This document shows positions 25,457-38,256 of a stretch of DNA of 64,000 nucleotides, piece after piece. The position numbers were made by a program, and so were the translations under genes. The notes below the pieces were generated by a model that searched no databases, had not been told where the DNA came from, and was given only the letters and a program-made list of their open reading frames with translations. Source of the stretch: Oxyruncus cristatus (taxonomy: Eukaryota; Chordata; Aves; Passeriformes; Cotingidae). The stretch spans positions 649,004-713,003 of the forward strand of contig VXAY01005592.1 of NCBI GenBank assembly GCA_013399855.1, written 5' to 3'. The first letter of the stretch is position 1. Each line of letters begins with the position of its first letter.

Positions 25457-26348
25457 CTTTGTTTTTTGGTTTTTTTTTCTTTTTTCCCAAAGAAAAAGAG
25501 TTAGGCAGAAAATCCACCTGAAAATCCAAATTAATCTTCTTCAATGTTTATACTTTTTAAGTGTCTGTGGGGTTTAATGTAACTTCTCATGTAAATATAC
25601 CAATTTGTTCAAAATTTATTCCTATTTAATAGAGATTTAATTCTATTCAGTGTATCACTTAATAAATGGCAAAACGACCATTTTTTCCTTTGCAATCAAC
25701 ACAAACTGCTGATGTAACATGTCCATCAGAAGATGGAAGGGCTTTTTAATCAACTTCTAGCATTTCCTCAAGTACTCTAGTGTACTGTTTTTTCTACTTT
25801 TGAATTCAATTCTACTGTAAAGAAACCAAAAGGAACCACTAACTGAAACATGAACGTTGCATATAACCATGGCTTCAACTGAAAAAGAAACTGCTCACTT
25901 CTTATACTTCTTCTTAAAGTATATGGAATTACTTTTTGTTTTAAACATTTCTGCTCACCGTTAATTGCATTTTACACCTCGCTTGGGTATTCCACAGAGC
26001 TCTGTCCTTGACTCTCTTAAGCTCCACGCACAAGGGAAATCTCACTCAAAACTGATTCTAATTATCACCTATGAATAGATACTCTGTGCTCCAGACTTGC
26101 CTCTTCTATACTGATGACCAGAATCCTTATCCATTTCTGATGTGATTATTCCCCAGAATAATTCTGAACACACAGTACTCTTTCTCCCTTTCCTCTGCAG
26201 CCCTTCTTGCTAGACTACTACTCATCTCAAGTACTGTCAACATCACAGTCATCTTGTTTGTCACACAGACTTGCAACCCCTGACAACATTACCTTAACGT
26301 ATACATTTGGAAAAATCTACAAATTTATGTAAGTAACTTAATTTTTCT

Positions 26349-26530
26349 ATAGAATCACAGAATCACAGAATGGTTTGGGTTGGAAGGGACCTTAAAGTTC
26401 CAAACCTGTGCCACGGGCAAGGACATCTTCCACTAGACCAGGTTGCTCAGGGCCCCATGCAACCTGGCCTTGAACACTTTCAAGCAAGGGACATCCACAG
26501 ATTCTCTGGACAGTATGTTCCAGTGTCTTT
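26349..26530 (-). mobile_element. CR1 LINE 3' fragment
   Basis: Starts with two CACAGAAT octamers and GGTTTGGGTTGGAAGGGACC, then CACTAGACCAGGTTGCTCAG and CAACCTGGCCTTGAACAC, ending near CCAGTGTC. This is the reverse complement of the CR1 3' end. It is of the same general type as the fragment at 2656-2812, moderately diverged, and cut off at its 5' end where T-rich sequence begins. Confidence 0.93.
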
Positions 26531-27561
26531 TTTTATTATTATTTCTGAAGTGTTTCACAGACCTTCTCTAACCTCCTTTATCACATTTGCATGTTAGTGC
26601 CCTTGTCTACTTACTATATTTTCAACTGGTAATCTGCATGTTCTTTTCATGTTTTCTCTTCTATTGGGAAAATGTTTTCTTAAACATCCATCAAGCTACT
26701 TCACTAAGGTCCTTCATTTTCTTCAGAACTTTAGAAAAGATGAACATTTTCTAAGAAAAACGCTGCTTTAGTAAAAAAAACAAAATGTGCTTTCTAATGA
26801 GAAAAAAAGAATCACTCCCTAAATTCCATTAAAACTTTGATATGTTTTATTCCCTCAGGTGTGCTTTCAAAAATGAATGAAAAGAATGGTTATAGTTAAG
26901 GGACTCCAGTTACTTGCCACTGATTCTGTTCAGACTACCACTGTTATTCCAGATTCACATCCTGCAAATTCATTCTAGACTTGAAAGTCGAACAGACTTA
27001 CTCTGTTATGGCTAACTAAAGTAATCAAGATTTTCCACATAAAAATTTTTGCCACCACACCTGTTTCAATTCCATCAACATTACAAAGGCAGCCAGGATA
27101 AGATTTGGCTCTACGCTTGGAATTTAGTTAATGATCTAATTGACGTCTCATCCAGAAAATGATTTAATTTACAATTCTGTCAGCAATTCTGAATGAATAA
27201 AAAAGCAGGAGACAGGAATTCAGCACATTAAAATACAAAGAATGTAAGGATCTGATCCACAGAATAAGAGAAGAACAAATAATCTAGAGTACAGGTTTTG
27301 AGTTTTGTAAAATAAAACTCTAAATGTTTAACTTCTTGTACTGTATGCTCACCTGAACACAATTCCTTGCTTGATCATGTTCTTATTGTGTCTTATTTTA
27401 TTGTGTGTTGTTAAAAAAGCAAAACTTGTAATTATATGAGAGTTTTATGTTTTATGGCACAATGAAACTCTTTGAAAGCCTGGTCTCTCAATTACCTTCA
27501 CATCCCTCTGAGCTGCTGAAATCAGGTGACACAACTGCTGGTTATTTCACATTCACTAAAC

Positions 27562-27596
27562 TCACTACCACCAAGCAAAAAATCACTACCACCAAG
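27562..27596. repeat. Short direct repeat, period 21
   Basis: TCACTACCACCAAG occurs at 27562-27575 and again at 27583-27596, separated by CAAAAAA. Confidence 0.8.
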
Positions 27597-28561
27597 GAAG
27601 GAAATTCCTAGGTGTGCTTCAAAAAGCTTTGCAAACAAAAAGCTCTCTTGATAGATGTTTTATGTTTCAAGGTATTTTCCTAAGAAAAGCTACTCAGTCT
27701 TCAAAGCTTTCTAACTCAGGCAGCTAGGAGCCCTGGCTGGAATTTCTACAAACCCATGGGTGACTTTGTGAGAAAGGCTTTTGATCAAGGCCACTAGAAA
27801 GCCCAGGACAAAGACAATAACCTGCTCACTTCTTATTCTCTGCTGTTCCACAAAAGCAAGATTAGCTAACCAATTCTCCTCTTCAAAAGACAGGGAACTG
27901 GGTCACTATTGGGAGTTTTATTTAGGAAAACCTCTACAATGCTTTCATCAGGTCACAAGGAAAACACCAAATATGCACCATTCTTCTTCAAGATCTTTTG
28001 CCTCATTCTCAAATTTACAGCTTATCTAAAAGAAACCAGAGAAAAGGTTTAAGAGCAAGACTCAGATTGATAATACAGTTGAACACAAAATATCCCAAAA
28101 AACACAATGGACTAAGCAAACTTTCCTAATGAGGTTACTTAGTTTTCTCTTTCCTCAGAGAAGTTAGGGGTCCATCCCCACCCCAATTCATCCATTTCTC
28201 CAAATTCAGGCAGAACTGATTAAACATTATAAAGGTGCATTGTTTCTTCCACTCTTTCCTCATCATACTTCATCATGTAAGGCAACTGTACAACTCAACT
28301 GGCTTATGTCCTTCTAAAATACAGTGGCCAAGATGGAGAAATAAATCATTTGAGAAGATTGACAATAAACTGAATATTTAGTAAGAGTTGTGGACATTAT
28401 TAAATACAAAAGTGTAAGATAAAATCATCATAGTGTTGTAACTGTGATTTGCTACAGATTATCAGAAGACTCCTGCATGTGGGCAGGAGCTGTTGGACTG
28501 GGGGAAGATTCTGTTTTACAGGCAATCAATTATGGGAGATTACACAGTGAGAAGCACTGAG

Positions 28562-28584
28562 ACACACACACACATACACACACA
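28562..28584. repeat. Interrupted (CA)n microsatellite
   Basis: AC dinucleotides over 23 bp with a single T interruption at 28575. Confidence 0.88.
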
Positions 28585-28914
28585 GAGCACACACCCTCCT
28601 CCAGGCTTTTACACAGATCATTCAGAACTCACACATATGAAGACACAATAATATGATGTGGGGAAATTCTGCTTTGAATTGAAATTAGCCCTTTTTTAAT
28701 TCAGAAAAGATGATTCCTAACATGTGAGCTTAAACTTTTCTCTTACAATGAAGCTGTTTCTTATTTTCAGCTGAAATAATATTTTATCCTGTAACTTCAA
28801 TTAAAAGAATTTTTCTTTCTTCTCCTAAGAAAGTGTGCGCCATATTCTCACTTCATGTATAAAAATTTGGGTAGTTTAATTGTGACAGCTTTTAGCATAT
28901 GAAAATCAAAACAT

Positions 28915-28934
28915 ATTTGATATATATATCAAAT
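28915..28934. repeat. 20-bp perfect AT palindrome
   Basis: ATTTGATATATATATCAAAT is its own reverse complement. It sits in very AT-rich sequence, so chance and slippage are adequate explanations. Confidence 0.85.
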
Positions 28935-30850
28935 GATATATGACACACATTGACAAAATGAAAGAAAAATTAACAATTTATATACTATATTGCCAAGTGT
29001 TTTCTTAATGGTACTAAAGAAAAAACAAAAATAAAGCAAAGGTTTCAATGTTAAACTATGTATCACAGCCACTAGACAGCAACTGCTGTGGCCATATTAG
29101 AAACAGGTAACACTAAGAGCTGATAACATTCCCGCTTTTCCTGCTCTGCCTCCAGCCCCCAGTAAAACCCGCACACACGTCAAATTCCTTTATTCTGGAA
29201 GAACAAGAGGAGAAATGACATCTCCTATACATGTGCCATGAAGCCACTACGAGAAGACTATCAGGCTGAAATGTGGTTGGTACTTCGTCGCGCTAATTAC
29301 TCACTAGTCACTGAAACTTTCTTCAACTGAGAGATGAACACAGGCTAGGAACAGTGCTCAAAACAGTGGCATTTAGTCCTGGCACTAATAGACTACAACA
29401 GCAGCACTGGTTAACATCTCACAGCAGTTTGGGGCTACATTATTTTATTTTGATAAAGACAAGCACATGCACACAGGAGGTTCCCCACAGCAGCACCACT
29501 TAAAACAACAACAACAAAACACAAGAAAACCCAAAGACTATAAAAAGACAAACACTGTAACAAAGTACCAATTAGTCTTACCCTTCAACAAAGCAAAACC
29601 TTAATCAAATAATAAATGAGTAACCTAATATCTCCTTCTGCCTTAAAACCTTCCCTGTTCCTTTCCAACCCCCACTTACCTTGAAAACCAGATGGCCCCA
29701 GCAATATGCCCTGAAGGTCAACAGATGCACTATCTCTTTGGATGAAGAAAAGGTATATAATGTCTTTATTAATATTTCCAGATGATAAAACTGGAAAAGT
29801 GAAAATAGCACAAAAACGTCCACAGCAAGAAAACAAAGCAACTACAGTTACTGTGTTAAAATATTCAAGACACTAATGAAAATAAAAGCCAAGTAGTGAA
29901 CTCTTATTAATGCTATGAATAATAAATAACAAGTGAAAAGAAGATTGATTTTAAAAAAAAAAGTACTATAAGAAATTACATAAAAAAGGGTACTAGATAA
30001 CTCTGGGGAGTGGTAATGGATATGGCTGCTTATTTGTCATGGCTGTCAGAAGTTGTGAATTTCAAGATTTTAATGTTTTTACAAAATGTGCCCCTGTCTT
30101 TTGGCTTCATAGAAAAATGTGTCAGTGGGTGAGTAGATGAACATGTTCACAGGTGAATAAACAGGTGAACAATTTAGCCTGGAGTGGGTTGGCTTCACTG
30201 TGTTCCAGAAAAATATATCTATAGAGACCTGAATTACAGATTAAGCTACTCCAGATTTTCACTGGTGAATTTGAGGTACAAGTCCATGCCTGTGAGTCTT
30301 AATGTGAAAACCGATTCTAGTGAAATTATTGTGCTTGATGTTTTTTGTGTTCCGCTACTTCCAGATCAAATTTGTCCAATTTAACAATAAAAACAACTTT
30401 TAACTGCCAAATTTATCAAAAAGCCAGGCAGATACCTTTCCTCAGAATATCCATGATACAATATTTCATCCTGCTCCCTGTCACAACTGGGAAGTTCTAT
30501 GTTCTTTACCTTTTATGCATGTGTACAGTTGTGATTATCACTGACAGCAATATGACTCCCTAAGTTGGATCTCGTAACAGACTTGCATTTTAAGGCTTAG
30601 TAACTGAGGTCTGTAGACATCCTGTAACTTATTATTTGTAGGAAGACAGAGGTATATTTGTACAGGTATTCTAAGCTCACGGCACATAAAAAGTTGCACA
30701 AATTACCTTACCACCCTTTCCTAAACATGAAATAACTTGTTAGCCTACAGTACCTTGCTCATATGTCCTTGTACAACCCTAGAAGATACAGGGCTAATGT
30801 GTATGTCTCAAACACTGATAGCCAGAGAGCTGTGGAGCCAAATGAGGAGT

Positions 30851-30893
30851 GTTGGTAATAACAACTGAGGATTGTTGGTAATAACACACTGTG
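30851..30893 (+). repeat. Imperfect direct repeats at left edge of LTR
   Basis: GTTGGTAATAAC occurs at 30851 and 30874 (period 23), each followed by an ACTG(TG)AGG-like stretch. Repeated short units near the 5' end of an LTR are often U3 enhancers. They may mean that the LTR begins upstream of the edge given here. Confidence 0.6.
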
Positions 30894-31175
30894 AGGAAGA
30901 ACAGGATGCAGCTGAGAAGGGGACCATACAGAGGTAGGGCAGCACTTTCCTGGAACAAACGTCCTTATTCTGGCTCCTGGAGATAAGCACAGCATAGTCC
31001 AGGGCAACCACAGGAATCAGGTCCAGAAGTAGGCATGGACCGTAAGGGAAGATCAAGACCACCAAAGACTGCTGAAGCTTTCGACCCATTTCCATAAAGG
31101 TCTAGAAGAACGGACTGCAATCATAACTAATTTGCATAGAAAGTGAGAAACATCTCCAGGGTAGGGAAACTGAGC

Positions 31176-31185
31176 TGTAAAAAAG
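31176..31185 (+). promoter_or_regulatory. TATA-like box in second LTR
   Basis: TGTAAAAAAG lies near the middle of the LTR, after the ATTTGCAT octamer-like site (31128-31135) that often sits in LTR promoters. It looks like a TATAAAA box with one substitution, so promoter strength is probably reduced. Confidence 0.4.
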
Positions 31186-31280
31186 CACCCCAACAAAGCC
31201 CAGGCATATGTACCCTCCAAGAACCCTGGACATTCCATCAGGTGGACTGATGCTGGTAGGAGGACTGCTGATATCCCTAT

Positions 31281-31321
31281 TCTTTCTTCTCTTCCTCCTT
31301 CCTTTCTCTCTCCCCCTCTTT
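31281..31321 (+). repeat. Pure pyrimidine tract inside second LTR
   Basis: Forty-one consecutive C or T bases, continuing with few interruptions to about 31350. Such tracts occur in the 3' half of this type of avian LTR and can adopt triplex structure. Confidence 0.8.
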
Positions 31322-31549
31322 AATTCATCTCTCTTTCTTCCCTTTTTCCCTACCCCTTTATCCATACTCACTGCCATGTGCTCATACTAGGAGAACAGGG
31401 ACAAACTTATACATGCCAGTGGTGTAATTTACTGACAAAACTTCGTAAGCTTTTGCAGATCGTCTGACTTTGTCAGACCACACTTCTGACCACAAGCATC
31501 GCCTTGGTGCTGCCTTCTTGGCTACTCCCTTCCCCTTAAGGGACAACCA

Positions 31550-34324
31550 CAGTCCTTAGTTTAAAACTCTATGCCCCAGAAAAAAAATATGATTCAGTTT
31601 AATTTCCTCATGGGCTCAGAACTAACAGAATTACCAACAAACAAAATCTCTCCCAAGAGCATTCATTAACAAAGCACCCTGACTAGCTATATTGTAAGAG
31701 AAGTGGCCTCTTTTTACTTAAAGCAGATTTACATCATCTTCTGAAATAAAGTTTTTTATGCTTGTACACAAACAATATAAAAAAGGGTATTCCTATCTGA
31801 AACTACAACCATATGAACCAAAAAGCCCACAGCTACCTGCTCCTGACAACACAAGGCCCATGTGGATACGCTCCTGGGGCCAAAAGGTGTTAAGAACCTT
31901 TAGCCTTGGACAGGTATCAGCCATGCAAAGTAGCTTCCACCAAAGCAAATGACGCAGATAGATGGTACTTAACTGGCAAAACAGACAGGCAAGGAGGAAT
32001 AACATACTCACTTCAGCTTAAACTCTGGTGGCCAGAATGTATTCACCTTCAGATCGGAGGACCTGTCTCCATCAGAAAGCCGATTCTGGCCTAGCAGAGA
32101 TGCCATGCATACACGTAGGAAGCACTGCTTTGTCATCAAGGACCCACTGTCTTCCCAAACAACACGAGGTACAATGATAAAGGCACCCACAGTTTGGCAG
32201 ACATGGCCTTTTCCAACACTTTCTCTGACTGTGATACTCTTGAAGAGGGTTTACAAGTCCTGGATGGAGTTATATTTTTCTCTTCCCCTCTCTGTCTAAG
32301 TCAGAATGCACCCAGTATACCATCACTTCAGAGTCCAGCTAACACAGGAGCCAGAGGAGGTAGGTATCAGACTCAATATACCCTAAAGCAGCACTGCAAA
32401 TGTATACTTTATTTTAAGAAAAACTAGAATAAAGTGCTGAGAAATTAAAACTATTAATCTGAATAACTGTATACATTTCTATAATCCCACTTTAAAGACT
32501 GAAATCTGTAGAGAGACTTCACTAGATTTTTTGTGTGAATAAGGAGTAACCATCATTATGTCAGTGGAGCACTATTACAACCTGGGAAAAGCCTGTTACT
32601 TATGAAATTGAAAAATAAAGCAGTGTGTATGTCAGCCCAGCAAAGCAAGCTGCTGATTTCTAGGTGTGATTGTGTGGAAAGGGAGAAGTTATATGAGAAT
32701 AAAAGACTGTGAAAGCTGCTCCATTTTTCAAACTGAGACAATGCAAAATTGTAAACATTTTACAGTGGGTCAGGTTCGGTGCCTAACATCTGCAGTCTAG
32801 CATTCACACTGTGTAACAAAAATGTCTGCAGAGATCTCTCCAAAGCAGCTCCACATTATCAGTCCATTGAAATATTTATTCAGCAAGACAGAACATCAGC
32901 AACATTACCTCGTAAGTTTTCTATTTTTAAAATATTTGGAATTGCACTACATGGTCTAATGCTCAAACCACTTTGTTGCAACATTTTCCAAAAAAATAAA
33001 TAAAAACTCCTAGTCTCATCTGAATTATTTATTCTTCTCTTCAGAATTACAAGCCAGCAAATATCAGTATAAAAACGCCCAGAAGAACCCAATCCAATCA
33101 GCTGTTTTCAAGATATAACAGGAGACAAAAAGCCTTAATCAATAATAAAGTATCGTTATTTGTATTTAACTACTGCCTAGGAATGTTAACCATGAATCTT
33201 ACATGTAAGATTATATTAGAATCTAGAAGAATCCCAATGAAAAAAGAGACAAAATTATCCTTGTCCCCAGAAGGTATAATTTAAAATAAAGGGATGGATA
33301 AAGAGATAAAGGGATGGATGTATTCTGGCAGATGAAAAGCAGAACAAAACAATGAATATGTCTCCAGGCCACACTGCAGAGGACACACTCATACTAGCTT
33401 GAGTACTGCATGACATGCTACATTCCACAATTTTTTCTGTAGTAAAGTCCAACTGGCCCGGGTAAAGCATCACCCTAGAAAAGCTGCACTGTTTTGCTAA
33501 CCATGCTAACTTGGGCTTCTGTACAAAACCCCACACTGTGCAGTGCTGTTACAGCCAATAAACAAACACTGCTCAGCATTTGCAATGCAGTAATTTGTTC
33601 TTCTTTGTTGTAAAGTGGATACCTCCTAGTCACCTGATCAGCCTGTCACACTCTGCCCAAGTTCATGTTGTCCCAGACCTTGTGGGACCCATCCAAAATA
33701 AGTGACATAATGAAAGCAAGCAGTCGGGTAACAAGCCTGCTCCAAAAAGTGCTGCAGTGGAGCCTTGTTCAGAGGGAAGGAGCAGCTCTGCCAGCTTCCA
33801 TGCTGGCACAGCAGTATGAAACAGGTATTCTTTCCAAAAGGCTTTTCAAAACTAAACCTGCAGTTGTCTTTCCAGTTTCATTTTCAGACTCCTCCGCTCC
33901 AGTTGTTAAAAAAGAAACAACAGCAGAAGAATAAATGTGAAGCAAACCATAGTATCTCCTACAAACAGCACTCCCCCTATTCCTTTGGGGGTATACAGAC
34001 AATTTGACTTTATTTTTCTTCTAAAAAGCATTTTTTCCCCAACCAAAAAAAAAAGGTTATCTGGACACCTCTAAAAAATACAAAGATGAGACAGTGAGAG
34101 TTTGATTCACAAGAACACATCTTCTGTATGATATTGGTACAGCTGCAGGGTGAAGAGTTCTCCCTGGGCTTTCAGTGACACTGAAGCAGCACAGCTGACC
34201 TCTGGAAGCAGGAAACAGCTACATGGGCACTCTCATGTTTCCAGCTGATGTGCAATGTAGTTTTCACAGAAACAGAGGTGTTCTAGCATAGGTCTCATGG
34301 TGCTACGTTCAACCAAGAAAAAAG
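31550..34324. other. No gene seen; unique sequence after LTR
   Basis: No primer binding site or viral gene follows the LTR. Several 60-75 codon frames overlap on both strands at 31758-32427, a patch poor in stop codons but with no recognisable product. No splice-supported exon identified. Confidence 0.5.
33286..33319. repeat. Short direct repeat, period 20
   Basis: ATAAAGGGATGGAT occurs at 33286-33299 and 33306-33319, separated by AAAGAG. Confidence 0.85.
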
Positions 34325-34470
34325 GTGCCCCCACCCTGGCAGTGTTCAAAGTCAGGTTAGTAAGGCCTCGAGGAATCTTGTCTGGCAGAAGGTGTCCCTG
34401 CCTATAGCAGGGGGCGTAAGTTGGGACTAGATGATCTTTAAGGCCCATCCAACCCCTTAACATTCTATAA
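34325..34470 (+). mobile_element. Old CR1 LINE 3' fragment
   Basis: GTGCCCCCACCCTGGCAGTG, then TCTGGCAGAAGGTGTCCCTG, GGGACTAGATGATCTTTAAG and CCATCCAACC with an eroded ATTCTATAA end are the CR1 3' end in + orientation. It mirrors the minus-strand pieces at 2656 and 26349 in type, with more substitutions and an internal mismatch around 34363-34378. Confidence 0.88.
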
Positions 34471-36144
34471 AAAACATCCCTTTCTCTACAGTTCTTCATT
34501 ACAAAATGCAGCAAGTACACTACCTTTTGCCTTTTAACTCTGATTTGGACTACACAAGTTGTGATTATGCTCAAAAGCAACATTGGTCTCGCAGAAAAGG
34601 CTTATTGCCCTACTGTGTTAAAGTGATGACAGGAAAGAACAGGAAAAACCTGTTGAAGGGCATACAAGAAACCTATGTACACCAATGCCATACTGATATT
34701 TGCTAGTAGTTACCTGAAAGCAATGCTTTTGCAACACTGCTTAGAAGCTGGAAGGAAAGCCCACAGTGAAATGCAATATGCCTGCCTCTGACTGGGATTT
34801 TTGGTTGGTTGGGTTTTTCTCTACAGTTTTTTTCTCTTCCTTATTACCATAAACATATGCAGACGGTTAAGAGCCTGGTTGTTAAGAGCTGTGGTAGTTT
34901 CAGCCCGAAGAGTCCCCAGGGAGGACCTACCAGGCAGAAGGGGTTACATGATCCCAGAGCCACTGCTTCCACAAGCACACACAGGCTACATTGCATTTGC
35001 TTGAGCAGCTGATGAAGGATTAAGCAGATGAATACAACAGATAACTGTCACATCTTAAACCAGCACAGCTAAATCTACCAGAGTTTATGAGACAGTAGTT
35101 TATGTTAAAGGCCCAAATGCCAAAGGAGCTAGAAGTCCTTTCAAAACACTTTCCATAATATTCCACGTAAGTGACTTTCTTGCTCCCTTAAGAATTTATA
35201 ATTCCTTATGCCAATTCTGCCTTTTCCAACAGGATTCTGAGAGAATGAATTCATTAACACATTGAGATCATTTGAAGAATGGAAGGAATCAAACTGCTGC
35301 AAAAAACTAGAACAATTTGATAAAATTGTTTTTATTATTCCACTTAATGATGGGATAACACATTTGAACAGCAGAAAATTTTGTAGTGGGTCATTCAGGG
35401 GGAATTGTTTTGTGCAGGTATTTTTTCTATTAAGATTAAAACCTTCTCAGCCTAGACACACTTTAATGTTAAGAGTCGTATGCATTTCTATTTCATATCA
35501 CATAATGTCTGCTTATAATGCAATGCTGTGTCACTCAAATGGTGAGAAAACGAATAAAGTCATTTTTAGAAGCACTAAATACTTTAGAAAACAAGACTTC
35601 ATTATTATAATCACTAAAAAGTAAGGGATTACAACACCTTGGAAGACAAATTTCAAGCTTCAAGTCTCACCTTGTATATACATCCATTTATATAGATATA
35701 TACGGAGCACCCCTATCTGGGAAAGGTACCCTAGCAGCACTGGCAAGAGTTTCCAATGTCTCTCTCCCACCCCTCCTCCCACCTTGCTGAATGGCAAACC
35801 TGCAAGGACTGAAGTGAGGCAGCTACCTGGAAAGAAAAAGGATCCTTCATAGTGTATTTATAAATGTTAAATGGCCCGGGAAACTGCTGAGAGATTTCTC
35901 ATGCTCGGATCCTCATTTTCTCCTGCGTGGCCATCCCTGGGACACGGCTGGAAAACAAGGCAGCCATTTTCTCATAAGCTGTTACATTCAGCAAACCAGA
36001 TTGAAGTGCTTGATAAGCTGCTGTTCTCTTCCGTGCCTGCAGCAATCGGAGGGGAAAAACAACCCATCACCCACAAACAGGTACAACCACAGCCATCTCT
36101 GCTGTGAGCCGGGGCAGGCAGCGCAGATGGGGCCGGGGAAGGAA

Positions 36145-36159
36145 GGGAGGGAGGGAGGG
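36145..36159 (+). repeat. Potential G-quadruplex
   Basis: GGGAGGGAGGGAGGG has four G3 runs with single-base loops, the strongest class of G-quadruplex motif. It lies in a longer GGGA/GGAA-rich tract (about 36131-36170). Confidence 0.75.
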
Positions 36160-38239
36160 AAGGATGGGGAGGCCTCCATGTGAACACATCCATATTCCTG
36201 GGCAGCACTACCCTTCATCTGTGCAAAACCTTATGGACATGTGACATAACGCTGCTTCCTCACGGTTTTGTGTTTCCAAAAATAAACTGCCACTGTGAGA
36301 AAATACTTCGCTTTTGCCGAACCTGTGTATCCAAGACATTGCCCTGTGTGGAAAATGCCTCCAAACCTTGTGGTCCACATGTGCAGACGGCGATTTTAAT
36401 TGTGTTTGGCACAGGGTATACATGCACCTGTATGCCCACACATACCTGATGTAATTTTCATAGGCAACGTGGCTGTAAGTAACCCCTGAAATAATTCTCA
36501 CATGTAAGTTATCTGTCTGAAATAATTTTTTAAGGGACCAGACCGTCAAAACCACTGAGCACCCTGACGCTGTACAGTGTACAAATCTGGATATTCAAGA
36601 TTGGTAATAGCTTGAGAATAGAAAGGTCTGTCCTTAGCTGTAAAGCAAGAGGTCATGGCACTTAGATTTACCTCTGTCTTCTATTATAATCCACTTTCTC
36701 ATCAGTTTTGTAAACCTCCCTATTTTGCAGCAGTGTTTCAAAACTGGGCAGCAAGAAATCCTGGGCGCAGGGAGATACCTTTTCAGTCTCAGCAAAACGT
36801 GTTCAGACTTAGCTATGCTCAAAGCCTCTGGAGAAAAAAAAATCCCATTTAGGTTTTGTCAAGAGACTACTAAAACCCATCTGCTGAAGTCCCCCACTAC
36901 CCTCTGCATGATGCCCTGGCTCTTTGCTTCAACACGAAGTCAGGCTCCAGCCAGAGCCCAGTGGGCAGGCTGCCCTGCCAGCTCACCCAGCCAGGCCCAC
37001 AGGAAGTTCCGTAAGTGGAGGACACATGCTCCCATTTGGCCACTTCTGATAGCTTCTGTTTGGCTGGCAGGACAGCGCTGCGCTGAGCTCCTTCTCCATG
37101 CGGACAGAGGCTGCACAAACAGAAGGTGATTCCCTGAAGCCATCAAAGTTCCCATGCCTCCGGCTCAGTTCAACCCACAGAGGGTCTGGCAGACCTGCCT
37201 GGCTTGGCTCTGCTGGCCTGTTTAATTCATTACATCCACCTCAGACATCTCTTTTCAGTGGCTGGTCCGCAAGAGATAGCAGTACAATCCTGTTACCTAA
37301 GGTAATCATTTAGCTCAGCTTTAAGAGATTTTCTCACAATGCCAATGCTCAGGAATCCCAAAACTAGGACTGCTGTCAATACCATGTGTTTTTAGCACTA
37401 CACCTACAAAGTGTCCTTTCTCTACAGAAAACAGTAGAAAAGCCAAGAAGATGACACATAAATGAAAATGCTATTAAGGCCACAAAAAACCTAAATATGA
37501 GAAAAGCATACCTGAGCTGTCGAAATCTAAGGCATCATCTCTCCTTTGCTTTTTCCAGCCAGAAGCACAATTTTGCTCTGACCTCTCCCTTCCTATCACC
37601 TGCCATCCCAACCACAGGCAGTGCCCACCACCACCCACCGCTGCTCCCATGCTGGGCAAACAGCAGCAGCTGAAATCAGGCAACACTAACAAGATATTTC
37701 TTGCCCCAGTCAGCTCTGAGCTCTTGAGCACAAGAATTAAGTTTGCCCCTACAACCTCCGCATTTCCACTTTCACACATGCTTGCTAAGGCTGTTAAATC
37801 AGAATGGTACCCCAACACATCATTCCTAATGCCGCAAACTCTAACTGTTTCCCGAAATTACTGCATAACACCAGAGGTGCCTCTGGCCAGCTTTGTAGAA
37901 TCCCAGTAAGACAAGAAGTCTGAATAAACACAAGTAGAGCACCAGTACTTCAAACATGTGATGCCCTCATCAGTCACCAAAACTACTGAAACATAGCCCT
38001 GTTCTACATGATTAGCTGGTGAAGAACACTTTTGTTCTGTGGCCACGTATTTTTACTGGGTAAAGTAACAGGTCTTGTTTTTCTGCCAAATATACATACA
38101 CCAAGGCATTTTTTAGTATCTTTTCTTTTGAAATGCAGGATAGCATAAATTTAAGAGTAGAAAGTCTCCTCATTCCACTAAAATTCAAAGTATGTAAAAC
38201 CACAGCTCTATTAACCATGCCATCTGTGCTAGAAATGTC

Positions 38240-38256
38240 TTTTTTTTTTTTTTTTT
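38240..38256. repeat. Poly(T) run (T17)
   Basis: Seventeen consecutive T. No retrocopy is visible on the complementary strand. Confidence 0.85.

Larger units (their letters stand above)
22492..26348. other. No gene seen; AT-rich sequence
   Basis: No recognised gene. Holds a TA and a TG microsatellite, listed separately. A patch at 25140-25320 is less AT-rich but shows no family. Confidence 0.55.
26531..30850. other. No gene seen; AT-rich sequence
   Basis: About 4.3 kb without recognised genes or transposons. Contains a 21-bp-period repeat, a CA microsatellite and a 20-bp palindrome, listed separately. Confidence 0.55.
30890..31549 (+). mobile_element. Solo or truncated LTR of an avian endogenous retrovirus
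   Basis: About 660 bp resemble an avian LTR known to me from bird genomes. The order is TGTGAGGAAGAACAGGATGC, a middle part with AACTAATTTGCATAGAAAGTG, a TATA-like box, a long pyrimidine tract, then CATGTGCTCATACTAGGAG, a stretch with ACCACAAGCATCGCCTTGG, and GGGACAACCA at the end. Orientation is + by the TATA-like box. The family name and class (gammaretrovirus-like) are inference. The left edge is uncertain and could lie up to about 90 bp earlier. No matching flanking duplication, primer binding site or viral gene was found, so it is a solo or fragmentary LTR. Confidence 0.65.

Noticed and set aside
28915..28934. 20-bp perfect palindrome considered as a regulatory or recombination site.
   Set aside because: Made almost only of A and T in an AT-rich area and containing a TA repeat, so chance or slippage is enough.
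31758..32427. Stop-poor patch after the second LTR, considered as possible viral gene remnant.
   Set aside because: No frame shows gag, protease, RT, integrase or envelope motifs, and the frames are short and unconnected.
35262..35624. 120-codon frame on the + strand with hydrophobic middle.
   Set aside because: AT-rich codons ending in a run of Ile and Lys, no known family, no transcript signals.
36725..37129. 134-codon frame on the + strand.
   Set aside because: No recognisable domain, overlapping frames on the other strand, and no splice or promoter context. Length is within what chance gives in less AT-rich DNA.
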